NCBI GenBank assembly: GCA_017562135.1
Contig: QEYB01000766.1
Span: 310,001 to 374,000, forward strand
DNA: 64,000 nt
Direction: 5' to 3'
From: Dipylidium caninum
Taxonomy: Eukaryota > Platyhelminthes > Cestoda > Cyclophyllidea > Dipylidiidae
Positions 48,901 through 61,400 of this stretch are shown piece after piece. The notes under the pieces were generated by a model. That model had not been told where the DNA came from, did not search any database, and worked only from the letters and a program-made list of their open reading frames with translations. The position numbers were made by a program, and so were the translations under genes. Every line of letters starts with the position of its first letter. Position 1 is the stretch's first letter.

Positions 48901-51900
48901 CGCAAGTCCTGTGGGGTGGTGGGACTTGATGGCTGTGAGGTGGGGGGATTCTGCCTCCCCTAGCGAGAAAAGGTACAAAATCGACAGTTTCAAAAGTATT
49001 CTTTGAGAATACTCGCATCCCAGCGATTTAACTTCTGTGTGAAAGTGTAAGATCCGGATCTTTGACGGTGGATGAGCAGAAGTATCTCAAAGTCCTATTG
49101 ACGTGCTCATTCGGCCACGAAAGTCTCTGCAGAGCCTCGCAGTCGCCCCGCACTCTGATGCCCGACCCGTCCACTCTTCGGCCGACTCGTGTGTCGCCAC
49201 CGACGCCTCGATTCGAGAGGTGAGGGGCGGCGTCCTGTGTATTGCATGTTGCGCCTACGGCAATTCATGCATGGAAATCGGTCGAGAGCCTTCTAATTTT
49301 AGCAGTCGTCCCACCCACAAAGCAAAATAAATTGCTTGTTGAAAAGCGAAACTACTTGATTAGCCGCTTGCTAGTGTACCATTTGCATGATAAGTAGAAA
49401 CCACAACTGCTCCCATCTTTGACTCGCTCTTGCCCAAACTCCTAGCAATGAAGCTGGCCCCAGCATATACGTCGCTTGAAACTACCTGCCTAATCGCGTT
49501 TATTACCAGCTCTATTTGTCCTGGTGAGAAAATAGGGTTGTCTAAAGTTGTCAAATGAAGTTGATGGGCCGCAGTAAAGAAAAAGGGTTACGGACTCAGA
49601 CTCCGCACTCATTCTGATGACCCCCAAGGCCCTTGAAGCCGATGTTTTGAGAGAGTTGCTAAAGAAGAAGGCTAAAAATGCCGACCACCACGCATCCTCG
49701 TGGAGTCTCGATTATCTGGACCACCATCTCGGTGCCAAGAAGTCTCTTAATGCGGCTGAAACTACCCTGTCAGGGGAATTTAATGCTACGTGGAGTCAGA
49801 CAGTGGCGGTACTGCATAATAATGTCGTGCTTTGTACAGAACGAAGAGCGTAAATTACAGTCGACCACCTGGATGCTTCTAGGAGGAGATCTCTCCCCTT
49901 GGCGCCACTGCCCAGTCCCAGCGCCGCCCATTCTCCTGAGCTGCCTTAAAATGAGAATATCTCACTTGACTTCCACGTCGCCATTGGATGTGTTTGGGCG
50001 CATTGCCCGTGTTTATTGTTGTAAAGCAAAATGGCAATAAACATGGGCTCTGTCTGATGTCTACGTGAAGTCTTAAGCTTTAAGAAACGTGACCAAAACC
50101 CGCGAATTATAATCCATCAGGAAAGGGGCCGAATTGTCAAGTCGAATGATCTGCCATTCGTCTTCTCAGGGCTCTGCCGGTTACCATCAGCATCGGAAAG
50201 TTGGCTTTTCGAGCACCGCTTCAGAGTGGAATTGGTGGCACCAGTTAACCCCGGGTCAGTGTCTGCCACATGGTTCGTAATGATATCGACATTGACAAAC
50301 GCCGGTACGAAAACCATGTCCGACAAACAGCTGTCCAAAGTCAGTCGCGGAAAGAAAGAAGAAGGGCGGGCCATGTCCACTTAATTAACCAATATTTACC
50401 TTGTTCATCAGTCAGTTAAAATGTTCAAACCCTCAGGAAGGTTTACGGGGACTATGTGCTCATCTTCAACAACCAAACCTCATTTCCTCACAGGGATTAG
50501 ATTCGATGCTTGAACAGCCCGATCAGAAAGCTATTTTCTCTTGGAACTTGTTCGACCCTGTAATTAAAGACCCCACATTACTTTCTACTTCGCTCTGACG
50601 ACTATACTTTCCTAATCTACTAAAATTGCATTAAGTAAGCAGTTTCACTCGTGGTCAACGAGGTTGGCGGACAAAGGTGAGGCGAGGCCCCGAGGAGGAA
50701 GCCTTGGCGCAAAAAGGCAACGGCATGGTTGTTTCCAGTCATTTATTCTGGCAGAAAAAACCGGCCCATTAGGAGCAGAGCTGTAAAACTGGGTATAAAC
50801 TGCGTTGCTCTACTCTTTCTCCTCATCTACTTCCCGCCAATTCCCACACGGGTGGCAAAGTTACAGGCTTAACTGCGCCATTTTGCGAACAGTCCCCTTG
50901 ACAGCCACTCTTGCCTTAAATAATAACCGGGCCGAGCTCTCATGCGGAAACGACCGGAACTGGTCTCCACCACAGTGATGCATTAGTGGCCCACTTACCC
51001 TCCATCCCATTTACACCCAACTGGGTAAATGACATCCATGGGAATGGCCCCGGGCAGAGCATGTAGCCCCATCCTAAATGCTCTTATTCACAATGCACGC
51101 TTTGTTTCACAGTTTTAACGTGGGCCAGGGAATCAGCCACCCTTCGCTTTTCCCTCTGTCTGTGGGATGCACGAAGTTCACACTCTCACGTCTGTAAACA
51201 AGCCGAACAAAAGTGCGCGGCTGCCTTGTTTACTCGCATGCAGAGTCTCCTTACTCTTCCGTCTGTTCTGTGAGACGGTGAGAGCGGGAATGAGACTGCT
51301 TCATCTCCCCCTCCTCTCCCACTACTCTGACCGGTGAACACTCGATCCTCTGAATATCTGACCATTCGACCTCGTCGGAGGCTGAAGCAGCTGCTGGTCA
51401 GGCGATCACCTTCACCATCATTCCACGCAACTGTGGGTTTTCATGGCGGGGGGCCCGGGTTGAGAGGCGCATTCCCTCAACGCACTGTTGAAGGTGAGGT
51501 GCGAGACCGCCCTTCTGCTTTACGGGTGGCCGACAGTCTAGTTGTGCAGACCAACGTAAATAACCTGTCATTGGGTGCCCAAACATCCCAGGCATGCGCA
51601 TTATTTCCTCCCAACAGACTTCGAGATGTGGACCTTGTTTTTGGCGTGTTTCATGTAAACACAGCTTGGGCAGAAAAATGCCCAAAAAACAGAAGCTACT
51701 TTCATCTGGCAGAGTGTGGCAGCAAGGTTTTCAGAGTCAAATTGACCTCGAAACCGTCGGTTTACAAGGCTGGAGAAGTGGGTGCCTAGCGTAAGCCGAG
51801 TGGATGTTCTATTTGCGTCCTTCGGATAGACCTGCAATTTTCTGAATCTCTAGAGAGGCCAACAGATTATTCACTTAATTAATTGGAAGGTGAAAAGTCC

Positions 51901-52742
51901 GTGGGCACACATAAAAATAGGCACTTACGACAAAGACTCAGGCTGTGCCAGCACTGCCAGAGGCGTCAGGTGGCACCCTCGACTATTGGGGTTGACATCG
52001 CCTGCGTCCGCCGCTTTCTCCAGTCGCGGGGATGCATATGGGGACACTTCTAAAGTCTGTGTCTCTTTCTCACTCTCATGCCCGGACTCCTCGATCGCAT
52101 CGCTTCGGCAACGTCGAAGGCGTCTGACTACAGCAATGCCAAAACTGCAGATTCGTGGAGGAGGCTCTTTTTCTGAGCGCAGTCTCAGATGAAGTGTCGG
52201 AGGGAGGAGAAAGGGCAGAAACTAGGCAACTAAAAGGAAGAATTCTCGTGCCTAAAAACAAATGAACACATCCGCTTCTTTAAAATGGACCTATCTCTCC
52301 TTTCACTACACAGTTTTAAAAATCTCTCAGAAGAAGCTGACACTCTTTCTCAGCCTCCTTCCTTAGTAAGGCTGATGCTTGTGAAAACCACCGCCGATGA
52401 AGACAAAGCCTCTTTGCTCGATCCCACCTCCACCACCCGGATTCTTTCCCACGCTCGTTGCTCTTCCGGCTGCGGAGGGCGGTCGGCGAGACATGGTCTC
52501 GGCTGGACCGAGAAACTCGCAGCCGTCAAGTGGACAATAGCAGTTGAGCTGAGCTTTTCCAACGTGGCGTCTCAGGAATCCGCATTCCGGGAGGGTAGTT
52601 GTCTCTTCCAAACGTCACAAATGGCCCTAGAGGGCGGCCATAACAATTGTTTATTCGACGGTTTCCAGGAGGTAATGGGACTTCGGATGTCATATGATAC
52701 AGTTCCCTCCTCTTGCTATTATTCGCAGAACTTTTGTGCTCA

Positions 52743-52777
52743 GGGAGAATGAATGTGGTCGTGAGCCACATTCTCCC
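52743..52777. other. Hairpin-forming inverted repeat
   Basis: GGGAGAAT, a small bulge and GTGG pair with CCACATTCTCCC across a short loop, giving a 12-bp stem with a bulge. Whether it acts in RNA or DNA is unknown. Confidence 0.6.
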
Positions 52778-53171
52778 TTTCTGCCCGAAATCACAGAGGA
52801 CTGCTAGGTGTTCTTTTACCGGTTTGCAATGACAAACCCTTAAGTCCAGTGGTTGTGACAACCAAGTGGTTGCCGTTCAAACGAGATAACGTCTATAATT
52901 GTGGGCGGACCGTGGACGACTGTCAACTTGGTCTGAGAGGTTATGACAAGGCGCAGGCACTGCTGACGCCTCAAAACGCGGGTGGACTAGTGTGCGGAGC
53001 TGAACCTAAGGCTTCGAAACAGCCCCCTCCAATTGAGGCGTCATTTGGGCTTTTTGCCTTTGGAGTATTTTTGACTTCTCGACTTCGCTTGTCGTAGTCG
53101 CGGGAGCGGACATTTCGTCCTGCGCCCTGGGGCGAGGACAACTCGAGAGCCTCCTGATGCTGAACGCCCAA

Positions 53172-53671
53172 GTAAGAAGTGTCTCGGGCAGCCCCTCCAT
53201 GTGTCCGCAGTCGTTGCGGGTACTTGAAGCTCACATTCTCCTCTTCTACTCACACAACTCACACAACCCATCCACTCATCCAATCATCCACTCATCCTTT
53301 CAACCAACCTCCCCCTTCTCCCCCCCCTTCTTCCTCCCACTCGACTCGCCTCCCACTCGCCTCGCCTCAAGCTCCACTGCAATGTTCAACGCTTCTGCCT
53401 CATTTATTCTCATGTCATAGTCCATCAGACCAACGGTTACACTCATAGCACGCGGACATTTTGACTGGCTTTCCGTCCTCTCTGCTGTCGTCAATGACAC
53501 TTCAGGTGTTACTTCGCGAATTCGACACCAGAGCGTCAATTCATCACCTCATTCTGTCGCTTCCAGTCCTCCGCGGTCACCTCGCATGGCGCGGATCACC
53601 TCTCCTGTCCCGACGCCATGCAGACTCGAAAGGGTACTTCGGCCGGTGACCATAAGACGAGTCAAGACAAG
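53172..53671 (+). repeat. Dispersed ~500-bp repeat, copy 1
   Basis: Nearly identical to the reverse complement of 58296-58794. It contains a pyrimidine-rich tract with CACTCGCCTCGCCT units, then a low-repeat body that runs to GACGAGTCAAGAC. No recognised transposon protein is encoded; a 62-codon open frame is shared unchanged except at one or two residues, but it looks incidental. Probably a non-autonomous mobile repeat or a segmental duplication. Confidence 0.85.
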
Positions 53672-55486
53672 AAGGCCGGTACATGACAGGACATGAAAAG
53701 TCACGACACGACGAGATAGGAGGGGCAAGGATGAAACTTCTTCAGATGGTCATTTATGAAAGACACAGTAGTTACTGTCTATAGATTGACTCTCGGCGTA
53801 CAATTTTCTTTCAGGCCCCCATTTCTAAAGCTTTAGTCACCTCGTCTTCACCTTCCACTTGTAAGCAGCCATGGAATTTGATAATGAAATTGACTGGTGA
53901 AAATGGTATTAAGCTATTTACGGTGACGTTAAGGCTAAAGCCCCCGTACGTGCTCTTCGTCTAACGTCTATTCTTGTCTGAACAACGCCGGCTCCGCTCA
54001 ACCTTGCCTCCTATCGCTTGGAAGCCCCTGTGGAGCTAAATGAGTGTGTTTGAGGCACTGAGGGAGGCGAAAGCTGGAAAAAGTCGCGAGGGCTATCATG
54101 CTGTTTCGCGAGTCGGTTTGAAGGACCTCAGTGAATTCTAAGCCCAAAGCCATTAGTTTTTGGGCTGCTGCGGACCTGGGGAAGACAGAGCGGTGACATT
54201 AGGCCCCATTAGCCTCGCCTTCGGCACAGAGTACGCTCCTCCGACTTCGTTGGTGAATGCAGCAGCACTTGGGGTTGTGTTCATCTTCATTCGCTTCTGC
54301 CACGTGTTGCCCGATAAATCGCTTCCTCATAATGACTATATGCGTCCGTGCAGTGATGCTGTCTTATTTGTCGCGTTGTTTTAGCTCTATTTTGAATATC
54401 AATGAATCTCACCACCGGTTAGTTTCTGGACTGACGGGTCCCTTCATGTTAACCACACCAGCATCAAATCCCAGAGACTGCGTACCCGCCAGCATGGTTG
54501 TTCGCCGAAGAGCTAAGAGTTCCCCTCAGGAGTCGAGCTGCTGGAATGCCACATCGTTGCTTTCGAACACTCGAAGGTGGAGTGGGTTAGAGGGCGTGAA
54601 TAGGCAATTCGTACAAATTCAAATCCCACTTTTCGTCTACCTGGTCAGTCGAAAGCATCGCCAGAGGGGAAGTCAGGCCACTTTAAAAGAGAGATGGCTG
54701 CGTTGTCCCTTCATAGTTTCTCAGCTAAAGGCCGAGCTACTCCTTATCCTCTTTGAGCCTGAGCAGAAAGGGGTAACATTCAAATGTGGCAATCCGTTAA
54801 ACTCTTATCAGCTAATTTTCTTCCATCCGACTCCTCATTGCCTGACCCCTTCGACGGATGAGGGGAAATGCCTAACCAGACGACTTAACTTTTACTAGTT
54901 TCATCAGAGTGAATGAGTGGAGATCCTTTTAATCAAACCACCCTGAGCGCCTTTTCGCTCCACAACCCTTCGGTTACGGAGCCAAGAGGAAATAGGGAAG
55001 GTGTCAGCTAGGCTACGGCGCAGCTTGGGTCGCTCACAGCCCGGTGACCGGCGAACTGGTGAACAGCCCCACAGCAGCGTCCTTGGAGTCTAACAGTCGC
55101 CACGACCCACTCCGTAAAAAATAAGCGCGTGTCGAAGGTAGGAGGAAGACGGTCCCCTGCCACTGATTCGCGAACTCCTCCCAGGCGAAGAAACACGTGG
55201 CGGGTGGATTAGAAAAGCCTCTTTCCATGTGACTGGTAAATAGTACAAGGTCAAAGAGATGGTGAAGCAAGGTGATGAAGCGGGAATCTGGTCTCACCTT
55301 ACCGCAAACACAAAGCAATCTGGGTGAATGTGCCTCTACTCCAGCGTTTAGGCTTGCTTACGTGTGAGGGTGGTTGTGATTATTTACAGAAGGCGGGGCA
55401 TTCAACAGGCATCTCAACAGTGGAAGTGGGAGCAGCTACAACAGCAAAAATACGCCATCTGGTCAAGGGTCGCGACGCCAGAGGGT
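53672..55486. other. Stretch between repeat copy 1 and the kinase stop codon
   Basis: It contains the longest unassigned plus-strand frame of the window after the kinase tail (54257-54898, 213 codons), with no recognised domain. The 3' untranslated region of the kinase gene should lie just left of 55487; I saw no clear minus-strand AATAAA close by. Confidence 0.4.
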
Positions 55487-58400
55487 CTAACTATAGAGAG
55501 AAAATTTCTTGCTCTTGGCGCTTTTCCTCTGATGGTCGGGGGACGAGTTGTTGAAAAAGCTTATTCGATCCGCTACACTGCCGTGGTTCTTGGAAAGAGA
55601 CACCATTTTCAGAAGTGCAGACGTTGGGGGCTGTGTATTTGACGACCTGGCGGCTGTTCCAGAGGCGGTTGGAGTGACACTGCCAGGGGCAACACTGGTG
55701 CGCACTGTCGGCGTCGTTGTTGCTGGGCTCGAAGAACCAGTTGAGGACACATTTGACAGCGGCTCGGGCTTCGACCAAACCCTCACGCTTGTCGGATTTT
55801 GAGGATTTTGGTTTTCAGCGGAGAGTGATTTACGCTCCTTTTCTGAACTTGTCCTCCCATCTTTGGTGAAGACGGAGTTTACTACTGTTTTTGTAACAAT
55901 TTCACCAGGCGTCGTCTTCAACTCGAGCTCGATTTTCTCTACTGACTTCGGTTGTGTAGAATTTGGACCTAGCGGATTCTTAACCTTTTGTGCTGGCTCT
56001 TTGCCATCTGCTTTCGTCGGCCTTGTGACGACAGGAACATTTGGAATCTTGGCAGCTGCGGTTGACTTGAGCTGCACTTCTCCCAGCGGCGAATTCATTC
56101 CAGACTTCACTGGCTTCGGGGTGGGAGGCTTGTTTGCCGTCGAGTTGGGCGAGTCCCTAATACCCGGTGAACTGAGCCGCGGGGTTTTTATATCCGCCTT
56201 CGTTGGACTTATAACACTAATTTGGGGAGGTGGTTTGTTTTGGCGGGGCTCCCGCTCATCTGTCGAGGCGGTTTTCGCGACGCCTTCAATCGCCTTTTTG
56301 GTGCTTTCAGAGGCTATACTGTAGGACCGATTTTGCTTCACAACGTTGTCCGCATCTTTTACCATGGATGCATCCCGGATGGAGGTTTTGCGGAGGAGGG
56401 CAGCCGTCTTTGTGCTTTTGGCTTGAAGCAGTTTGCGATATTCTGTCTCCTTATTGGGCGTGTGAATTAGCACGACCCCCATTCTCTGCAGCGCGATGAT
56501 CGCATTCACGGCTTTCTGAGGGGCAGAAGGGAGTCGTCGAGCGGTGGAACGATGCACGACAGTTAAAGGGTTAAGGTTGACTTTTATCACTCACCTGCCA
56601 CTTGCGTCGATAGACGAAATGCCGCAATCGCTTCTTGTTCACCGTCGCTGTTCGTTTCATCCGAGGTCTTTCCTAGACGCGGAGTGACAAACGAATGGAC
56701 CTCAGAGAGCAGCCAACTCAGACCCTACTGACCCCACCCCAGCCGACCCGGTGTGTGTGTTATGAACTTAAGAATCAGCTAAGTTTTGATGCGTTAATCT
56801 CTACTCTGCGATATTCCCTCCACTATAATTTCCGCTTCAGTTTATACTTCAGGGATTTCTGCCTCCATGTTTGTCCGAACGAGCCGCTTAGTTAACGCGG
56901 ACCGCAATTCTACGGTCGGTAATACGTCGGCTTGTGGCACCACCAACTCACGACGATAGAATATGCCCAATGAGACCTCACACTTCCGGACACCTGATCC
57001 CTTCTCCGATCTAAGTGCGTTTTGGTTACGAGAAAGAGGGCAGCCGAGGGGAAAAGTGAGGAATTTCCTCAAAAACCGGGTCTTCGAGGTATTTTGTCCT
57101 GCTGAGAGCAGTAGAGCGGACTCGGTCCTTAATTTCCCCTAACTCTTTGTCCCTATCCATTCCGTCCAGCTTCAGGGGCACGTGTCGCGTTCCACACACT
57201 GTCAGTGGAACGCTCGACGCAATGCAAAGTCTCAGCATCGACTGAAGTGTGTCTTGCACCCTTCGTTATTGTCCAGGCCACGATAACTGTGTCATCCGGC
57301 TCTCCGACCCGCCTCCGTGTCACTCGTTCTCCTCAACGTGCATGGATGGCTTCACCAGTGCAAAACGCATCCCACGCGCTCGACCATCGCCCATAAACTA
57401 ACGCAATCCCATTGCTCGTCCTGACTTCTTTTCCTCCGCATTTGGCCAAAGCTCTCCGCCCTCCCTAGGAGGCGGAACACTCCCACAAAAGGAGGCTCCG
57501 CCGTAAACAAATCGCATACCTTCAGCCAGGAATGGGCCAGGCATTGGGTCGCAGTGTTGCGTTTGCTAAAGAACGACAACATTTTAATCACGGGCTGTGC
57601 CAATTTAAGGTAGTGCTAACACGTCCTCCTCGCAGCAATGCTCACCGTGGATTCTTGTTGAGGAGGCTTCGAATGAAGTCTTTGGCGTCGCCGGAGATGT
57701 CCTTGAATTCGGGGTAGTCGAAGGTGTAGTTGCAACGCATGATGTTGCTCAGCGTCTCACTTTCGTTGTCGCCCATGAACGGTGACAAGCCGGAGAGTCT
57801 GCGTAATGGACGTGAGGCAATTTTTAGGACTCGCTCGATTTCCCTGCTTGCCAACTGCCAGTGGGCAAATTACTACTTTTGGGTGATGAAGTGAATGATT
57901 TCACCATTCGTTCATTAGTTTGCTGATTAGTTGGTTTCTTTTCTTTCTGCCTGCGGTTAACGGTGTAGTGAACTGAATTTCTTAGTTTAAAAAGGGCATA
58001 TTTGGAATAAACTGTACTATTATTTGCGCGTAGAGCAGATTTTCCTGTCAGGAAACAAATGATTTGACAAGTCAAATGTAAAGTCCGACCGAATAGCCGG
58101 AAGAGGCTCCGGTCCCTTCTCTTTCACAAGAGCGCCGACATTTTTGCTTTCCAGTGAAGAGTTTAACCAGATCCCAAAGGGCAAAATTCGTGCTTCGCCA
58201 CTTGGTAAATGCCACGGGTAAAAGTGCACGAGAGACTTAAGGAGAAGCGGCATTCCTGCTCCTTCTATCCCGTCGCATAGTGACACACACTCCTTCTCGT
58301 CTTGACTCGTCTTATGGTCACCGGCCGAAGTACCCTTTCGAGTCTGCATGGCGTCGGGACAGGAGAGGTGATCCGCGCCATGCGAGGTGACCGCGGAGGA

Positions 58401-61400
58401 CTGGAAGCGACAGAATGAGGTGATGAATTGACGCTCTGGTGTCGAATTCGCGAGGTAACACCTGAAGTGTCATTGACGACAGCAGAGAGGACGGAAAGCC
58501 AGTCACAATGTCCGTGTGCTATGAGTGTAACCGTTGGTCTGATGGACTATGACATGAGAATAAATGAGGCAGAAGCGTTGAACATTGCAGTGGACCTTGA
58601 GGCGAGGCGAGGCGAGTGGGAGGCGAGTGGGAGGAAGAGGGAGGGAGAAGTGGGAGGGTTGATTGAAGGAATGAGTGGATGATTGGATGAGTGGATGGAT
58701 TGTGTGAGTTGTGTGAGTAGAAGAGGAGAATGTGAGGCCTTCAAGTACCCGCAACGACTGCTGACAAATAGAGGGGCTGTCCGAGACACTTCCCGTCAGG
58801 ACTAGAGAGATTATTCTCTGCAACCATGGCTTTCACTTGTCAAATCCGATCGTCATAATATCAAAAGCAGCATTGTTATGAAACTCATTGCAATGTCAAA
58901 TCGGCGCTTTTTTAGTTTTTAGCCAGCCAGGTCTCAGTTACTCGCATAAAATTGTGCTTTTGAGATTCTTCCAGGGTGAAGGATGAATTTTACTCGACCT
59001 CGGTGACCTCTCCCCACCAAGACCGATGTGCTTTGGAAGGCTCCCTTGTCTAAACTGTCGTTCACTTTTCCACCGACTCGAAAATTCCAGCCTTCAAAGG
59101 AGCCACGACAGCGCAGTAATGGTATCAATCCCCAGTCCGGCGTTCTTCGAAAACCGCAAATTAAACAAGAATTGCCTGCTCTCTGCGGTCGCCGGTTGAG
59201 GTCCATAAGTTATCCGCGCCTTTCAATTAAAAATTTTCTTGTCTCGGAGGGGCAGAGCCGAAGACGCCTTCACGTTGAATTTCGCCCGTATCTTAAACGG
59301 GTTATTTTTTCACTTCGTTTCTTCGCCGGTCCCCGTAGTGTGCGTGTGTTTGTGAGCATTGGGATGGCCGAGATGCAAAGCAGCGGGGCGTCCTCGTTGC
59401 GCATAAGCGTCAACCTGTCACATTTTGCGCGATTTGAATGCACTCACGTCGAAACGGCTCCAAAATTATCAACTGTGTGTGAAGCCAGTAGCCGCATTGT
59501 CAGAGTGATCACCGCGGCTGGCTCTCCCTCTTGTGGCCCTCCTTCTTACCCTACGCCGAGAAACAGTAAGAAAACCTCATGCTTCCCCGATGATCCTCGA
59601 TCCATGGTCTCCGCCGAAGACGACGAACTGGTGTTCGGTAGAGTGGAGTAAAAAACTAGTGACAGGTGGAGAAGTGTGTATTGGAGGGCGACTGAAACCC
59701 GAGGTGGACCTGTCTACGACGGGACGGAGAGTTAGTCTGCCTCGGCCGCACTAATCATAGGCCGGGATTTTGACTACCCTGTTTATTTGTGTAAAGCCCA
59801 TGACCTAAGCTTCAGATGCACTAATTAACTGAGGTTAGCAGTAATAATTCGGGCACTCACAGAACATAGCAAACTACACCGACAGACCACATATCGCTCG
59901 CGTAGGTCACTGGGTCAAAGGAAATGACCTCAGGAGCGACGAACTCAGGCGTGCCGAACATCACCCGCAAATCGCTGTTGGTCACCTCCCGTGCCAGCCC
60001 GAAGTCGATTATTTTTATCTTGAAGCCGGTTCTTGACAAGCAGAGTATGTTCTCCGGCTGCAGAGGAAGTGAAATAAATCTTCATTAGGTAAGGATGAAA
60101 TCCGACACCCAAGAAAGAGCCTTCAACCCGTCCCACGAGCTGGAGGTATTTGCACCTTAGGTAAAAGGTGTCACACTCGAGCGTGGGCCCGGCGCCAGTG
60201 ACTCTCGGAGCTTTAATCCGCTTGCTGGCCTTGAAAGGCATGGAGGCTGGCCATGTCTCAGGACGACCATCTCAGCCCACAGGAATGGCATGATAGTCTA
60301 AACTTTCTCGTCTTCACTAAAGCCTCTACGTGTGAAATTACATTCGTCTCCTCCATCCTCGTCTCCAACCCCTTTCACCTCTTCTGTGGGGGACATTCCG
60401 ATGCGAGAGGGTTAGACTATAAAATATGGCAAACGGGCGGTGGGGCGCCCTCTTATGCGATACACGGCGTCGACGGCGTGTGCAAGACACATCCGCCACA
60501 TACCTTAAGATCCAAGTGAACCACGTGTTGGGAATGGATGTATTCAACGCCTTGTAAAATTTGTCGCATGAACTTCTCGCAGGTGGCTTCATCCAACTCG
60601 AAGTTGTCGTCGATCACACGCTCAAACAACTCTCCGCCTGTCACTCTGCAAAGGAAGGCAAATCACGTAAAACGTGAGGTGGCAGTGCAACTCAGGGGGC
60701 GGGATCCATGCCGCATACACAACCTCGGACAGGAAGGTTTCGTGGCAGAATCAGCGATGGACAGTCTCCACCCGATGCAGAGGAGGGCCTCTGCCCCTGG
60801 CGGCAATTTCATTGCTCCTTTGTCCTGACTGGTCTCAATGCTGCCTTCGTCTCCACCTGGACAAACGGTGCGAATGCGATAGAACTGCAAAAATGTGCCA
60901 CTTGGTGAAGCACTTGTCTCCGGTAAGGTCACAGAGAGAAGAACATTTCATTCCAACTACTTTATGTTTATGATAAAACCATCCTTGATTATTTGAAACG
61001 CATCAAGTGTTTAACCTTTCCTCTGCCGTGGATATTCCGACTTGAAGTGGAGGTGCACTTCTCCAACATCGCTAATAGAATTGCTTGCCTTCCGCGGGCA
61101 AAGTACACCTTTTGGAGGGTCCCGACCTCTCCAACCAGCGATAGACAGAAAAGAAGAGCTAAAAATGCGGGTATTCAAGAACCGGTAGACAAGCGGAACT
61201 TAAGAAGCAAAATTGCCGGGGAAAGGATAAGGCGGAGACTCACAGTTCCATGACGAGAGTGATTCGATCGCGTTGTATGAAGACATCGTAGAGCTGGATG
61301 AGTCGTGGATGTCGCAGTCGGCACATGATTTCCACCTCGTTCATCACAGCGTCCTTCTCGTCCGGGCAGCTGTATGGAATGACTTTGGCCGCCAGCTCGT

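Larger units (their letters stand above)
41436..53170. other. Long gene-poor region with isolated exon-like pieces
   Basis: No gene could be assembled. Two pieces on the minus strand look exonic: 43984-43850 (acceptor CCATTGCAG, donor GTCACC, containing GPVSVTINLLRLQC and GRYDGCQANFRVIY), and about 48508-48390 (GCSTPLGGQLGDSK onward, faintly like the start of a discoidin domain). A 155-codon plus-strand frame lies at 52285-52752. None has partners in phase. Confidence 0.35.

Noticed and set aside
51334..51789. 151-codon plus-strand open frame
   Set aside because: Open in both strands over part of its length, no domain, no splice partners; treated as chance.
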